DNA of 64,000 nt from JAFGQU01 sp964483625 (GTDB lineage: Bacteria > Omnitrophota > Gorgyraeia > Duberdicusellales > 4484-171). The stretch is from contig CAZABB010000004.1 in NCBI GenBank assembly GCA_964483625.1, positions 1-64,000 of the forward strand. The letters run 5' to 3'. Below, piece by piece: positions 18,234-25,818 of the stretch. Made by a program: the position numbers and the translations under genes. The first letter of the stretch is position 1; each line of letters starts with the position of its first letter. The notes beneath the pieces were generated by a model. It had not been told where the DNA came from. It ran no database searches and saw only the letters and a list, made by a program, of their open reading frames with translations.

Positions 18234-18998
18234 CTAATAATTATGGGATATTTTTGAGATCGCGCGTCGTATATGTTCGATACGATCCCGGGTGCGGGGA
18301 TGGCTGCTCAAAAAAACAAACGGATGATCTCCTCCGGCTTCCTGTTCGAGTTTTTGCATTAATGATATTCCGGCCTCAGGAGTAAATCCGCCGCGGTCGG
18401 TATAGCGTACCGCAAGCGTATCGGCCAGATATTCATCCTGCCGGGAATACCCTTTGGCTACGACATTATACACAATTCCCAACGCCCGCTGCATCGACTG
18501 AGCGTTATTACTCCCCAAGGCAAGATTCAGGATGAGATTGACTCCCAGCGCCGCCTGCAGACGTTTCAGCGAATGACGGGCGCTGATATGACCGATCTCA
18601 TGCGCCAGCACAAAGGCAAGTTCCTGCCGGTCGGTCTTATCGATCAGACCTTTGTGTACAAAAATATGGCCGCCGGGCAGGGCAAAGGCATTCATCTCCT
18701 TATTCTCGATAACGTAAAAATGATAGGAAATATCCGGACGGTCCGAAACCGAGGCGAGATTCTCCCCGATCCTCCGCACATCCCCGGCAACGGCCTCATC
18801 GACAACCAGTTTATTTTCTTTGATAATCTTTGCCGCCAGATTATTTCCCATGGCGATCTCGGTTTCCTGATCGATAAAGTAGACCTCATTACGCTGTGTC
18901 GCCGGATTATACAGCGTCACGCACGCACTTGTCAGAACAAGCCCCAGCGCACAAACAATACGAAAAACCACGCGTATGAGTTTATTTTTAGAATCCAT
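18234..18998 (-). CDS. M48-family zinc metallopeptidase, lipoprotein
   Basis: This is a BepA/LoiP-like M48 peptidase, probably periplasmic and lipid-anchored, acting in outer-membrane protein quality control. I start at 18998; the longer frame to 19082 runs through a palindromic spacer. A hydrophobic segment ends in the lipobox LTSAC. The zinc motif HEIGH (in FVLAHEIGHISARHS) and the third ligand region in DEYLADTLAVRY follow, then the SSHPRTRDRI motif common to the family. About 254 residues; no TPR tail is seen, unlike BepA. Confidence 0.92.
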   Translation of the reverse strand: MDSKNKLIRVVFRIVCALGLVLTSACVTLYNPATQRNEVYFIDQETEIAMGNNLAAKIIKENKLVVDEAVAGDVRRIGENLASVSDRPDISYHFYVIENKEMNAFALPGGHIFVHKGLIDKTDRQELAFVLAHEIGHISARHSLKRLQAALGVNLILNLALGSNNAQSMQRALGIVYNVVAKGYSRQDEYLADTLAVRYTDRGGFTPEAGISLMQKLEQEAGGDHPFVFLSSHPRTRDRIEHIRRAISKISHNY

Positions 18999-19010
18999 AT
19001 CTTTATTCCC

Positions 19011-19136
19011 CGATGCACCGAAGGACGATCGTTCCCTATCGGTCACTCGGACGAAGGACGAAGCAATCGTCCAAACGAGCAACGCGAGTGGTCGCCCCAG
19101 CGAGCTGGACGAGCGGACGTCCCTCGTCTTATCGTC
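19011..19136. repeat. Intergenic repeated-word palindrome (GGACGA/TCGTCC)
   Basis: Words GAAGGACGA and GACGAAGGACGAAGC are followed by ATCGTCC, GGACGAGCGGACGTCC and CTCGTC, giving several overlapping ways to pair. The segment lies between the thermonuclease and M48 genes and holds no coding signal that I trust. Confidence 0.45.
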
Positions 19137-19139
19137 ATA

Positions 19140-19895
19140 CTAATGAAGCACCAGTATTTCTTCCGGCGTATTGACGATCATCTCCGGCCCGTTATACTCA
19201 CGGATCCTGGCGGTCACCTCCACCGTCCTGCCCGGGTAGAAATCCACCGGATCGATATCCTGATCATAAAAATACCGCAGAGAATTGCGAAAAATAACAA
19301 CCGTAAAATCCGTACGCCAGTCGGAGCCAAAATTCAGATAGACCACTTTCTCCGACTGATGGGTCTTGATAACCTTCCCTCGTACCGTACGAATGTGTCC
19401 GATCCAACGTGCCGCCTCTCCGACGCCGATAACTTCATACGCTCCCCAGAGGCCCCGGGCATTCCGCCGGGCTTCCCGTTGCGCGGCGAGGAAGGTGTCG
19501 ACATATTTAATATTCGGCGGATACGTATACAACACCGCATACCCTTGCTTCAACAATTGTTCATTCACGAAGGTATCGTCACAGAAAACGTACCCCAGAA
19601 GCCGGCCGTAGATATCTCTCGTCTCCAAATCAAACTCAACCCGTACGTATTTACCTTCAACCAGCCGGCGATTGAACTCTTTCGCCGGAAGAGCGAACCC
19701 GGCCGGTGACTCAATCCATTCATCACCGGAACGCATCCGGATTTCGGGGGTATCCAGCCCGATATACCGGACGGTACGGCCGTTCTCAAGAAGCACGGTA
19801 TCCCCGTCAATAGCTTCTGTTACCTTAATATGCGAATAATCGGCTTCACTGCATCCGGCAAGAATACAACAGGCGAGAATCAGTTTCTTGACCAC
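19140..19895 (-). CDS. Thermonuclease-like (SNase fold) lipoprotein with extra C-terminal domain
   Basis: The mature protein is probably an exported nuclease: signal sequence with lipobox LAGC at residues 12-15, then an SNase domain (about 20-150). Key residues match staphylococcal nuclease: DGDTVLL, VRYIGLDTPEIR (Arg, Asp, Glu of the active site) and YGRLLGYV (second Arg). After about residue 160 there is an additional beta-rich domain (RTVRGKVIKTHQSEKVVYLNFGSDWRTDFTVVI) resembling the OB-like tail of some bacterial SNase proteins. 251 residues. Confidence 0.88.
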   Translation of the reverse strand: MVKKLILACCILAGCSEADYSHIKVTEAIDGDTVLLENGRTVRYIGLDTPEIRMRSGDEWIESPAGFALPAKEFNRRLVEGKYVRVEFDLETRDIYGRLLGYVFCDDTFVNEQLLKQGYAVLYTYPPNIKYVDTFLAAQREARRNARGLWGAYEVIGVGEAARWIGHIRTVRGKVIKTHQSEKVVYLNFGSDWRTDFTVVIFRNSLRYFYDQDIDPVDFYPGRTVEVTARIREYNGPEMIVNTPEEILVLH

Positions 19896-19915
19896 GTATG
19901 ACCCGCTATTTGTTC

Positions 19916-20299
19916 TTATTCCAATTCCATTTCCAATTCACGAATAATCCGGAAGAAGACTTTCTGCGCGTAGGAAGGCTGCGGAATAAGATATTTGCGG
20001 GCGGCAACTTTTAGACGTTGTTCCTCGACGCCCAGGCTGTCGATCTTGAGTGTCACATCGATGTCGGAATCTTTTATTTTGATCGTACCCTTTGATTCAT
20101 CGGCTTCCAGAATATTGTACTCGGGAGACGTCACCGTATCCAGCGATACATCCCAGAGGGTACGGTAATCGGTACTAATGGTCCCCATCGCGTAATCGTT
20201 ACTTAACATATACCCGGTAACCAGTCCCGCGCCTAATATAAGCGGAACGCATCCGGTTACCAGCACAGCCATGATCACCAACACGCTCGAAATTTTCAT
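19916..20299 (-). CDS. Small lipoprotein, DUF3568-like
   Basis: 127 residues with a signal peptide and lipobox VTGC (about residues 14-17), then a glycine-rich hydrophobic stretch and a small alpha/beta domain. The pattern WDVSLDTVTSPEYNILEADESKGTI followed by DVTLKIDSLGVEEQRLKVAARK resembles DUF3568 lipoproteins. It lies 20 bases upstream of the thermonuclease lipoprotein gene. Function unknown; envelope localisation is the only thing the sequence supports. Confidence 0.7.
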   Translation of the reverse strand: MKISSVLVIMAVLVTGCVPLILGAGLVTGYMLSNDYAMGTISTDYRTLWDVSLDTVTSPEYNILEADESKGTIKIKDSDIDVTLKIDSLGVEEQRLKVAARKYLIPQPSYAQKVFFRIIRELEMELE

Positions 20300-20383
20300 C
20301 CTGCCTCCCCTGCTTTGTATATTTTTCCCTTCATATCGACTGCCTTTTTTATTATATCAACCGTTTTTTTTACTGGCAAGCTG

Positions 20384-21019
20384 TTATCCGCCTTTTTCCG
20401 AAGAACCGGCCGGCAAAACGATATCTTTATCGCGCAAATCGTTTTTCAACCGTTTTAGGCTCTCAAACCGGATCGCGCAGAACCCCAGAGCGCCGGCGGC
20501 GGCAATAAGGTCCTGACGGTCGTCGATATACACGATATCCTCACGGGGAACGTCACAAAGATTCTGAAGCGTCTGGTATATTTTCTCCTCCGGCTTTACC
20601 GATCTTTCCCGGAAAGAAAGGACAAGCCCCCGGAAATAATCAAAGACATACCGGTACTTCTCAAACAGATAGTGGAAATGCAGATCGCTGATATTAGAGA
20701 TCATATACGCCGGGTACATCCGGCTGACTTCATAGGCAAAGCGAATCATATCCTCTTTCGGAGAAAACATCCCGCACCAGGCCTGTTCAAACGCCTGATA
20801 CGTCACGCTCAGCGCAAAGCGATCGGAGAATTTCCGATAGAATTCCCGATTGGTAATCAGGCCCTTCTCGTACTCAACGCCGAAATGTTCATAATAGATC
20901 GCCTCAAGGACCTTCTCCTGGGACAGTTTGTCTTTACTACCCAGTTTTTCGAGCGCGATTCTGATATCAAAATCGAAAAGGACCCGACCTAAATCAAAAG
21001 CAAATACCTTTCTATTCAT
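20384..21019 (-). CDS. HAD-superfamily hydrolase (YihX-like)
   Basis: 211 residues with the HAD nucleophile motif FDLGRVLFDFD at residues 8-18, where DLG replaces the common DxD as in YihX-type phosphatases, a helical cap, MISNISDLHFHYL (motif II Ser) and VYIDDRQDLIAAAGALGF (motif IV, DD). The substrate is probably a sugar phosphate or nucleotide but cannot be read from sequence. The pair of repeat spacers upstream separates it from the epimerase gene. Confidence 0.85.
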   Translation of the reverse strand: MNRKVFAFDLGRVLFDFDIRIALEKLGSKDKLSQEKVLEAIYYEHFGVEYEKGLITNREFYRKFSDRFALSVTYQAFEQAWCGMFSPKEDMIRFAYEVSRMYPAYMISNISDLHFHYLFEKYRYVFDYFRGLVLSFRERSVKPEEKIYQTLQNLCDVPREDIVYIDDRQDLIAAAGALGFCAIRFESLKRLKNDLRDKDIVLPAGSSEKGG

Positions 21020-21030
21020 TCTTCTTCTCC

Positions 21031-21117
21031 GTTATCCCGTTGGCCCGTGCTCGCGTTGCCCATTTGGGGCTTCCCGTTCTTTTCTAACGGGCTCAACGGG
21101 TAGACGGGTAAACGGGC
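21031..21117. repeat. Intergenic palindrome of CCCGTT/AACGGG words
   Basis: The left side repeats CCCGTT, CCCGTG and TTCCCGTTC; the right side repeats AACGGG, CAACGGG, AGACGGG and AAACGGG. Together they form a long imperfect hairpin between the HAD gene and the epimerase gene. A second block of words (GACTAAAGACTG and CGCTATCCGCTCACCGCTGTCC) follows at 21141-21215. The same CCCGTT word family recurs at 48443-48512. Confidence 0.6.
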
Positions 21118-21212
21118 TAATTTATATTGACTATTTTACGTGTGTCTATATGCTGTCGACCATAGACTAAAGACTGTTTTCCGTCTAATCGCTATCCGCT
21201 CACCGCTGTCCG

Positions 21213-22139
21213 CTATTTATGAAAATTACGAGCGGTTTCAATCAGGCTTTCTCGCGCGGTAAAAGGAGCATTGAACCCCAAAGAGCGTATTCTGTCAAGA
21301 CAATAGCAGCGTGGCTTGAGCAAAAGAGACCGTTTACGTTTAACGAGCGGAATCACATCCAGGGCCCGGGTGATACTGCGCGGCACTCGCCAGGGAACTC
21401 CTACCCCCAAGCCTTCACAGAGAAAACCAACTACTTCTTTATACGAAAACACATCCTCATCAGCGATGAAATACGTATCACGTAACAATTCCTCACCCTC
21501 TAGAGCATAGAGCATACCGGCGACAACGTTTTCGACATAAGCGACATGAAAGGCCTGATTCCCTCCATTTAAAAACGGCAGAACACGCCATCGTAGCAAT
21601 TTTAATAACAGACCTAATAAATGAGGTTCGTCCTCACCGTATACCATCGGCGGACGAAGAATGACCGCGAACAACCCTTTCTCTCGATACCCCCGTACGA
21701 TCTTCTCGGCTTCTATTTTTGAAAAACCGTAGGGATTGGTCGCTTTATACGGCATATCTTCGGTCAGAGGAACCCGATCATGACCGCTTACCACCGCCAC
21801 CGAACTGGTATAGATCAGCCGGGATACGCCGCGACGCAAAGCAAATTCACAGACGTTTTCTGTCCCACGCACATTTGTATCATAAAGAACCTCCTCCGGT
21901 TTGTTATCCACGTACGCGGCGCAGTGATAGACGATATCCAGATGAGGAAGGCGAAGATTATGCAGTGATTCCGGAGAGGTTATATCGGCGGGAAGATACC
22001 GGACCCCTGAAGGATCCTTTACGGCAGCTTTTTTGGCTTTCCGGGTAAGTCCAAAAACCGTATGTTCACCGTTGACGATGAGATGCCGTATCAGGTGGCG
22101 GCCGATAAATCCGGTCGCTCCGGTAACAAGAATATTCAT
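21213..22139 (-). CDS. NAD-dependent epimerase/dehydratase (extended SDR)
   Basis: 308-residue extended short-chain dehydrogenase. The N-terminal nucleotide motif VTGATGFIGRHLIRHL (TGxxGxxG), YHCAAYVD, catalytic Ser-Tyr-Lys in IYTSSVAVVSG and NPYGFSKIEAEK, and the ILRPPMVYGEDEP substrate loop are all present. The general class covers nucleotide-sugar epimerases and 3-beta-hydroxysteroid or dihydroflavonol reductase types; the substrate is not evident. The start overlaps the aldo/keto reductase stop by 4 bases, so they are probably translated together. Confidence 0.88.
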   Translation of the reverse strand: MNILVTGATGFIGRHLIRHLIVNGEHTVFGLTRKAKKAAVKDPSGVRYLPADITSPESLHNLRLPHLDIVYHCAAYVDNKPEEVLYDTNVRGTENVCEFALRRGVSRLIYTSSVAVVSGHDRVPLTEDMPYKATNPYGFSKIEAEKIVRGYREKGLFAVILRPPMVYGEDEPHLLGLLLKLLRWRVLPFLNGGNQAFHVAYVENVVAGMLYALEGEELLRDTYFIADEDVFSYKEVVGFLCEGLGVGVPWRVPRSITRALDVIPLVKRKRSLLLKPRCYCLDRIRSLGFNAPFTARESLIETARNFHK

Positions 22140-23104
22140 GACAGAGACCTGATCTTCTCCTGACGCTCGGCGAGTATCTGCTCAATCTGTTCGGTATCCC
22201 CGGCGGATATCTCCCAGCCGAGGCTTCGCGAGTTCTCTTGAAGCTGAGCGCGGGTACGCGCTCCCACCAGGACCGACGTAATCTGAGGCTGATGAGCCGT
22301 CCAGTTAATCACCAACTGGGTAAGAGATACGCAATAGTTCTGAGCCATTGCTTTAAGCCGCGTCAGAACCTCCTTATTGATCGAGAATAACGGCATGTGA
22401 AGATCCTTATGCCGCCGCCGGCAGAGATCATCGGGAACCGGGACGTCATCAAAGAAAAATTTCCCGGTGAGAATACCCGAATGGAGCGGGATATACCCTA
22501 AAATAGCGATATTGTGCCGGGCACAAAAGGGAACAATTTCCTCCTCAATTTCCCGCCGGAACATATTATAGGGTGGCTGCAGTGTATGTAACGGCGCGTA
22601 TTTTAAAAATTCTTCCATCTGAGAAACCGAATAATTACTCACACCAATAGCCTTGACAATCTCTTTCTGATAGAACTCATGCATCAGGGCAGCTGATTTC
22701 CCGATAGGAACATCCGGATCGGGCCAGTGTATCTGATAGATATCGAAATAATCGGTAGAAAGACGGCGGCGTGATTCATCGAGCTCAGCACGCATGCGTT
22801 TCTCGCTTAAATCATGAATGATCCGCGGCCCGTCCCAGGTCAATCCCAGCTTTGTCGCCAGAAGCGCCTTCTCTCTCAATTTCCGTTTACGCAAAAAGTT
22901 CCCGATCACCGTCTCCGATCTTCCCCTCCCGTATACCGGAGCGGTATCAATAAGCGTAACGCCGCCGGTCAACGCGGCATCGATCACCTCAACCGAATCA
23001 TGATCGTTTTGCGCCCCCCACCAGACATCGCCGCCGAAGGCCCAGGATCCCAGGGCGATCTTTGACACGGGAAGAGGCAGTTGTTCGATACGGGAATATT
23101 CCAT
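22136..23104 (-). CDS. Aldo/keto reductase
   Basis: 322-residue NADPH-dependent (beta/alpha)8 reductase. LGSWAFGGDVWWG at the N-terminus, the catalytic Asp-Tyr pair in LIDTAPVYGRGRSE, the Lys in ALLATKLGL, the His in YFDIYQIHWPDP and the cofactor site near the C-terminus (SVLVGARTRAQLQEN) match the yeast/bacterial voltage-channel-beta-like AKR group. It is likely a general aldehyde or sugar reductase. It is cotranscribed with the epimerase that follows. Confidence 0.9.
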   Translation of the reverse strand: MEYSRIEQLPLPVSKIALGSWAFGGDVWWGAQNDHDSVEVIDAALTGGVTLIDTAPVYGRGRSETVIGNFLRKRKLREKALLATKLGLTWDGPRIIHDLSEKRMRAELDESRRRLSTDYFDIYQIHWPDPDVPIGKSAALMHEFYQKEIVKAIGVSNYSVSQMEEFLKYAPLHTLQPPYNMFRREIEEEIVPFCARHNIAILGYIPLHSGILTGKFFFDDVPVPDDLCRRRHKDLHMPLFSINKEVLTRLKAMAQNYCVSLTQLVINWTAHQPQITSVLVGARTRAQLQENSRSLGWEISAGDTEQIEQILAERQEKIRSLS

Positions 23105-23188
23105 ATGATCAAAGATTGGTCACGGATATCGGTTACGGTTTCCAACAACAAATAGCACAAATTACTCGAATGGGTATCTCAAAATATC

Positions 23189-23374
23189 TTAACCACAGAG
23201 CTCACGGAGTTCACCGAGAGGATACAGAGGATATTTGGTTTCGTGCTTCTGACCCATTTAAAGCGCAGTGTTTTGCAAAGACACCCCATCGATGCTCGAT
23301 GGGCGGAAACCAAATATCTCTAGTTTAAAAACTCTCATCTTTCCTCAGTGTTCTCGGTATCCTCGGTGGTTGAT
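23189..23374. repeat. Long intergenic inverted repeat with ACCACAGAG words
   Basis: In the 451-base gap between the HydG-like and AKR genes, AACCACAGAGCTCACGGAG with further CGGAG and CCGAGAGG words (from 23189) faces TCAGTGTTCTCGG and ATCCTCGGTGGTTGA (ending 23374). A second, inner pair is nearly exact: GATATTTGGTTTCG at 23230 and CGGAAACCAAATATC at 23304. The centre holds CCCATCG/CGATGGG. From 23380 to 23545 there are more words (TTCGTGAATTTCGTG, GTTACCGTTTACCG) and a CCCGAT/ATCGGG hairpin. I see no gene in this gap. Confidence 0.7.
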
Positions 23375-23555
23375 GTATTCGGATACCTTTATTCGTGAAT
23401 TTCGTGTTATTCGTTGTAAAAAGCATTTTCTTGTACGGTTATTTTTACCGGAACGTCTGCCGTTAACCGATTGACGAAACGGGCATCCCCGATGGAACAA
23501 TCGGGACACGCGTTACCGTTTACCGAATGACGAATAATACTGTTTGGGCGTTATC

Positions 23556-25058
23556 CTAAAAATAAAGATCTCGTTCGCCGCTCTTTACCCTCCCGTAATA
23601 CTCTATCAACTGAGGATAGACCTCGGGTATGACTCTTTTCGTTTCAGCCAGCTCCTGTTCAATAATCTTCTCTCCCGCGGATTTGGTCTCAGCGGAAGCG
23701 AAATCATCGAGCCATTCCCGGAAAGTAAGGATCGCGTTTAATTTACAAAATTGCCCCTCCTTACCGGTCTTTAAGAGTTCCATGATGCATTCGCCGGTCC
23801 GGCCGCAGCGATATCCCGCGGTGCAGAACGACGTGATATACCCGTCCCGGGCGAGTTCTGCGATCACCTCATCCAGACTGCGCGTATCACCGAGTAAAAA
23901 CTGCTGACGGGAACCCTCCTGCTGGCGGGAGGCGTCACTGTAGGCTCCGATACCGATACGGGTTGAAGCATCGATCTGCGTAACCCCCAAAGGAAGTGTC
24001 TGACGGCGCATCGCGGCGGTCTCCCGCGCCGTTAAAATCATTCCGGTATAGGGAATAGCCAGGCGTAATACCGTAATAAGTTTTTTAAAATCTTCATCAC
24101 TCACTTTATATTTACTCTCAAGAGTAAACGGCGTATGCGATGCCTCCTCCAGCCTGGGAAACGATACCGTATGCGGCCCCACCCCGCAATGAGCTTCCAG
24201 AGCCCGCGCGTGACTCACCAGGCCCATCACCTCGAATTTCCAGTCGTATAAACCGAACAGAGCACCGATACCCACGTCATCGATTCCCGCCTCAAGGGCC
24301 CGGTGCATACAGAAAAGACGCCAGTGGTAATCTCCTTTGATCGTGCCGCGGGGATGAAGCCCGCGGTACGTATCATGATGGTATGTTTCCTGGAATACCT
24401 GATACGTCCCGATGCCGACCTCTTTCAACCGCCGTAACGATTCAACTTCCAACGGCGGCGCGTTTACATTTACCCGGCGGATCTGTCCTGTTCCGTTTTT
24501 CGTTTTTACCACAACCTCATAAATCGCCCGGATACTATCGACCATGTAATCGATATCGGTTGCCGGATGCTCCCCGTAGACAACGATAAGCCGTTTATGT
24601 CCGATGGTGCCTGCGAGTACCTCGATTTCCCGTTTGATCTCATCGGGAGAAAGCATTCTGCGGCGGGCATTGAGATTATCGCTGCGGAAACCGCAATACA
24701 GACAATTGTTCACGCATAGATTAGACAGATACAGCGGCGCGAAGGTAACGATACGGTTATCATAGACTTTTTTCTTCACCCTCACCGCCGCCTCTCTCAT
24801 CTGGCTGAGCAGATCGGGATCGGTTACGTTCAGAAGCGCCGCGGTTTCTTCTCCGGTCAGGGGCTGGACGGCCAATGACTTTTTTAAAATATCTCTCACG
24901 TACGCCGCCTCGGGCGATTGTTGGGCCCTCAACGCGGTAAATATTTTCTCCTCATCGATAAAATCTTTTTCCCGGTGAAGATATTTCTCTACCTGATCGC
25001 CGCGCACGCGGTTTTTTATCCAGTCGTCCATATGTTTTCTCTCATGCGCCGTTGCCAT
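23556..25058 (-). CDS. hydG: HydG-like radical SAM tyrosine lyase with altered C-terminal cluster motif
   Basis: HydG cleaves tyrosine to make the CO and CN ligands of the [FeFe]-hydrogenase H-cluster. This 500-residue protein is full length and ends in GERDLYF as HydG does. The radical SAM cysteines are C115, C119 and C122 (CVNNCLYC). RRVNVNAPP, FQETYHHDTYRGLHPRG and DDVGIGALFGLYDWKFEV are HydG core motifs. In the auxiliary-cluster site CX2CX22C the first and last cysteines (C412, C438) are kept but the middle one is Gly415 (SFCTAGYRCGRTGEC); extra cysteines C418 and C424 are nearby. It overlaps rex by 17 bases and shares its Rex-controlled promoter. The known family role is [FeFe] maturation, but the neighbours encode a [NiFe] enzyme. 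Confidence 0.9.
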   Translation of the reverse strand: MATAHERKHMDDWIKNRVRGDQVEKYLHREKDFIDEEKIFTALRAQQSPEAAYVRDILKKSLAVQPLTGEETAALLNVTDPDLLSQMREAAVRVKKKVYDNRIVTFAPLYLSNLCVNNCLYCGFRSDNLNARRRMLSPDEIKREIEVLAGTIGHKRLIVVYGEHPATDIDYMVDSIRAIYEVVVKTKNGTGQIRRVNVNAPPLEVESLRRLKEVGIGTYQVFQETYHHDTYRGLHPRGTIKGDYHWRLFCMHRALEAGIDDVGIGALFGLYDWKFEVMGLVSHARALEAHCGVGPHTVSFPRLEEASHTPFTLESKYKVSDEDFKKLITVLRLAIPYTGMILTARETAAMRRQTLPLGVTQIDASTRIGIGAYSDASRQQEGSRQQFLLGDTRSLDEVIAELARDGYITSFCTAGYRCGRTGECIMELLKTGKEGQFCKLNAILTFREWLDDFASAETKSAGEKIIEQELAETKRVIPEVYPQLIEYYGRVKSGERDLYF

Positions 25059-25716
25059 GTTTCACCTTTTTCCGGGAAGTATTATTTTTTGTCCGGGACT
25101 TCCCCGTCGCGTTAACAAAATAAATAAGGTTTTCCAGTTCCGAACGAAGATCGACATTATTAATAATCGTGTCGGCGTCGGACCGCAGACGGATCGGCGC
25201 GAAATTCAGCACACCTTTTATCCCGGCCTCAACCAGAAGATCCATTACCCGCTGCGCGGCGTTATCGGGTACGGCGATAATTCCTATCTCTACCCCGTTC
25301 TTTTTCACGTAAGGTTTCAGCTTTTCGAGACCGTAGATCGGCACATCGACCTCATCGGGACGCCGGGAACTGTTTACATCGAAAGCCGCGACGACTTTTA
25401 TCCCGTCCTGTTCGAACCCTTTATAATTGATCAATGCCTTCCCGATTTTCCCCGCTCCCACAATAATTACCCGCTGGATCCGGTCTTTGCCCAGGATATC
25501 ATTCAGCCTTTCCAGCAGGGACTCTATTTGATATCCTCCTTTTTTATTACCGGAAATCCCGAATATGGAAAAATCCTTACGTACCTGAGCCGACGACACT
25601 CCCGTAGCGTCAGCCAGGTTATCGGAAAAGACCTTGATAAACCCCAATGTTTTAAACCGCTTAAGCGCGTGGCGGTAATTGGAAAGCCGTATAATATAAT
25701 TTTTATTTACCATCAT
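25042..25716 (-). CDS. rex: Redox-sensing transcriptional repressor Rex
   Basis: Rex binds DNA when the NADH/NAD+ ratio is low and releases it when NADH rises, so it induces fermentative and hydrogenase genes. The 224 residues hold an N-terminal winged helix (SSAQVRKDFSIFGISGNKKGGYQI, the recognition region) and a Rossmann domain with VIIVGAGKIGKALINY and AAFDVNSS. The C-terminal tail is Lys/Arg-rich. A Rex-type operator lies 60 bases before its start, and another precedes the hydrogenase operon, so both autoregulation and hydrogenase control are expected. hydG overlaps its 3' end. Confidence 0.95.
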   Translation of the reverse strand: MMVNKNYIIRLSNYRHALKRFKTLGFIKVFSDNLADATGVSSAQVRKDFSIFGISGNKKGGYQIESLLERLNDILGKDRIQRVIIVGAGKIGKALINYKGFEQDGIKVVAAFDVNSSRRPDEVDVPIYGLEKLKPYVKKNGVEIGIIAVPDNAAQRVMDLLVEAGIKGVLNFAPIRLRSDADTIINNVDLRSELENLIYFVNATGKSRTKNNTSRKKVKHGNGA

Positions 25717-25743
25717 CCTCTCTTTTTTTTCTAAAGAAAAACA

Positions 25744-25771
25744 AGTGTACCATATTTGACCGGTATGTCAA
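25744..25771 (-). promoter_or_regulatory. Sigma-70-type promoter for rex-hydG
   Basis: On the minus strand TTGACA (25771-25766) is followed after 16 bases by TACACT (25749-25744). The -35 box is perfect and the -10 box keeps the key TAnnnT. It lies just downstream of the Rex operator and upstream of the rex start. Confidence 0.65.
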
Positions 25772-25775
25772 GATT

Positions 25776-25793
25776 TTGTGACTTTTTTCACAA
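25776..25793. promoter_or_regulatory. Rex operator upstream of rex-hydG
   Basis: TTGTGAC-TTTT-TTCACAA matches the Rex consensus TTGTGAAnnnnTTCACAA at 13 of 14 specified positions. It abuts the -35 box of the rex promoter on the side away from the gene, so Rex bound here could block RNA polymerase. This suggests autoregulation. Confidence 0.8.
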
Positions 25794-25818
25794 AATGCTG
25801 TGATACATGCCGGATCAA

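Noticed and set aside
18573..19709. A 378-codon open frame on the plus strand
   Set aside because: It lies opposite the M48 peptidase and thermonuclease genes, both of which have clear motifs and lipoboxes; the plus-strand product has no recognisable pattern.
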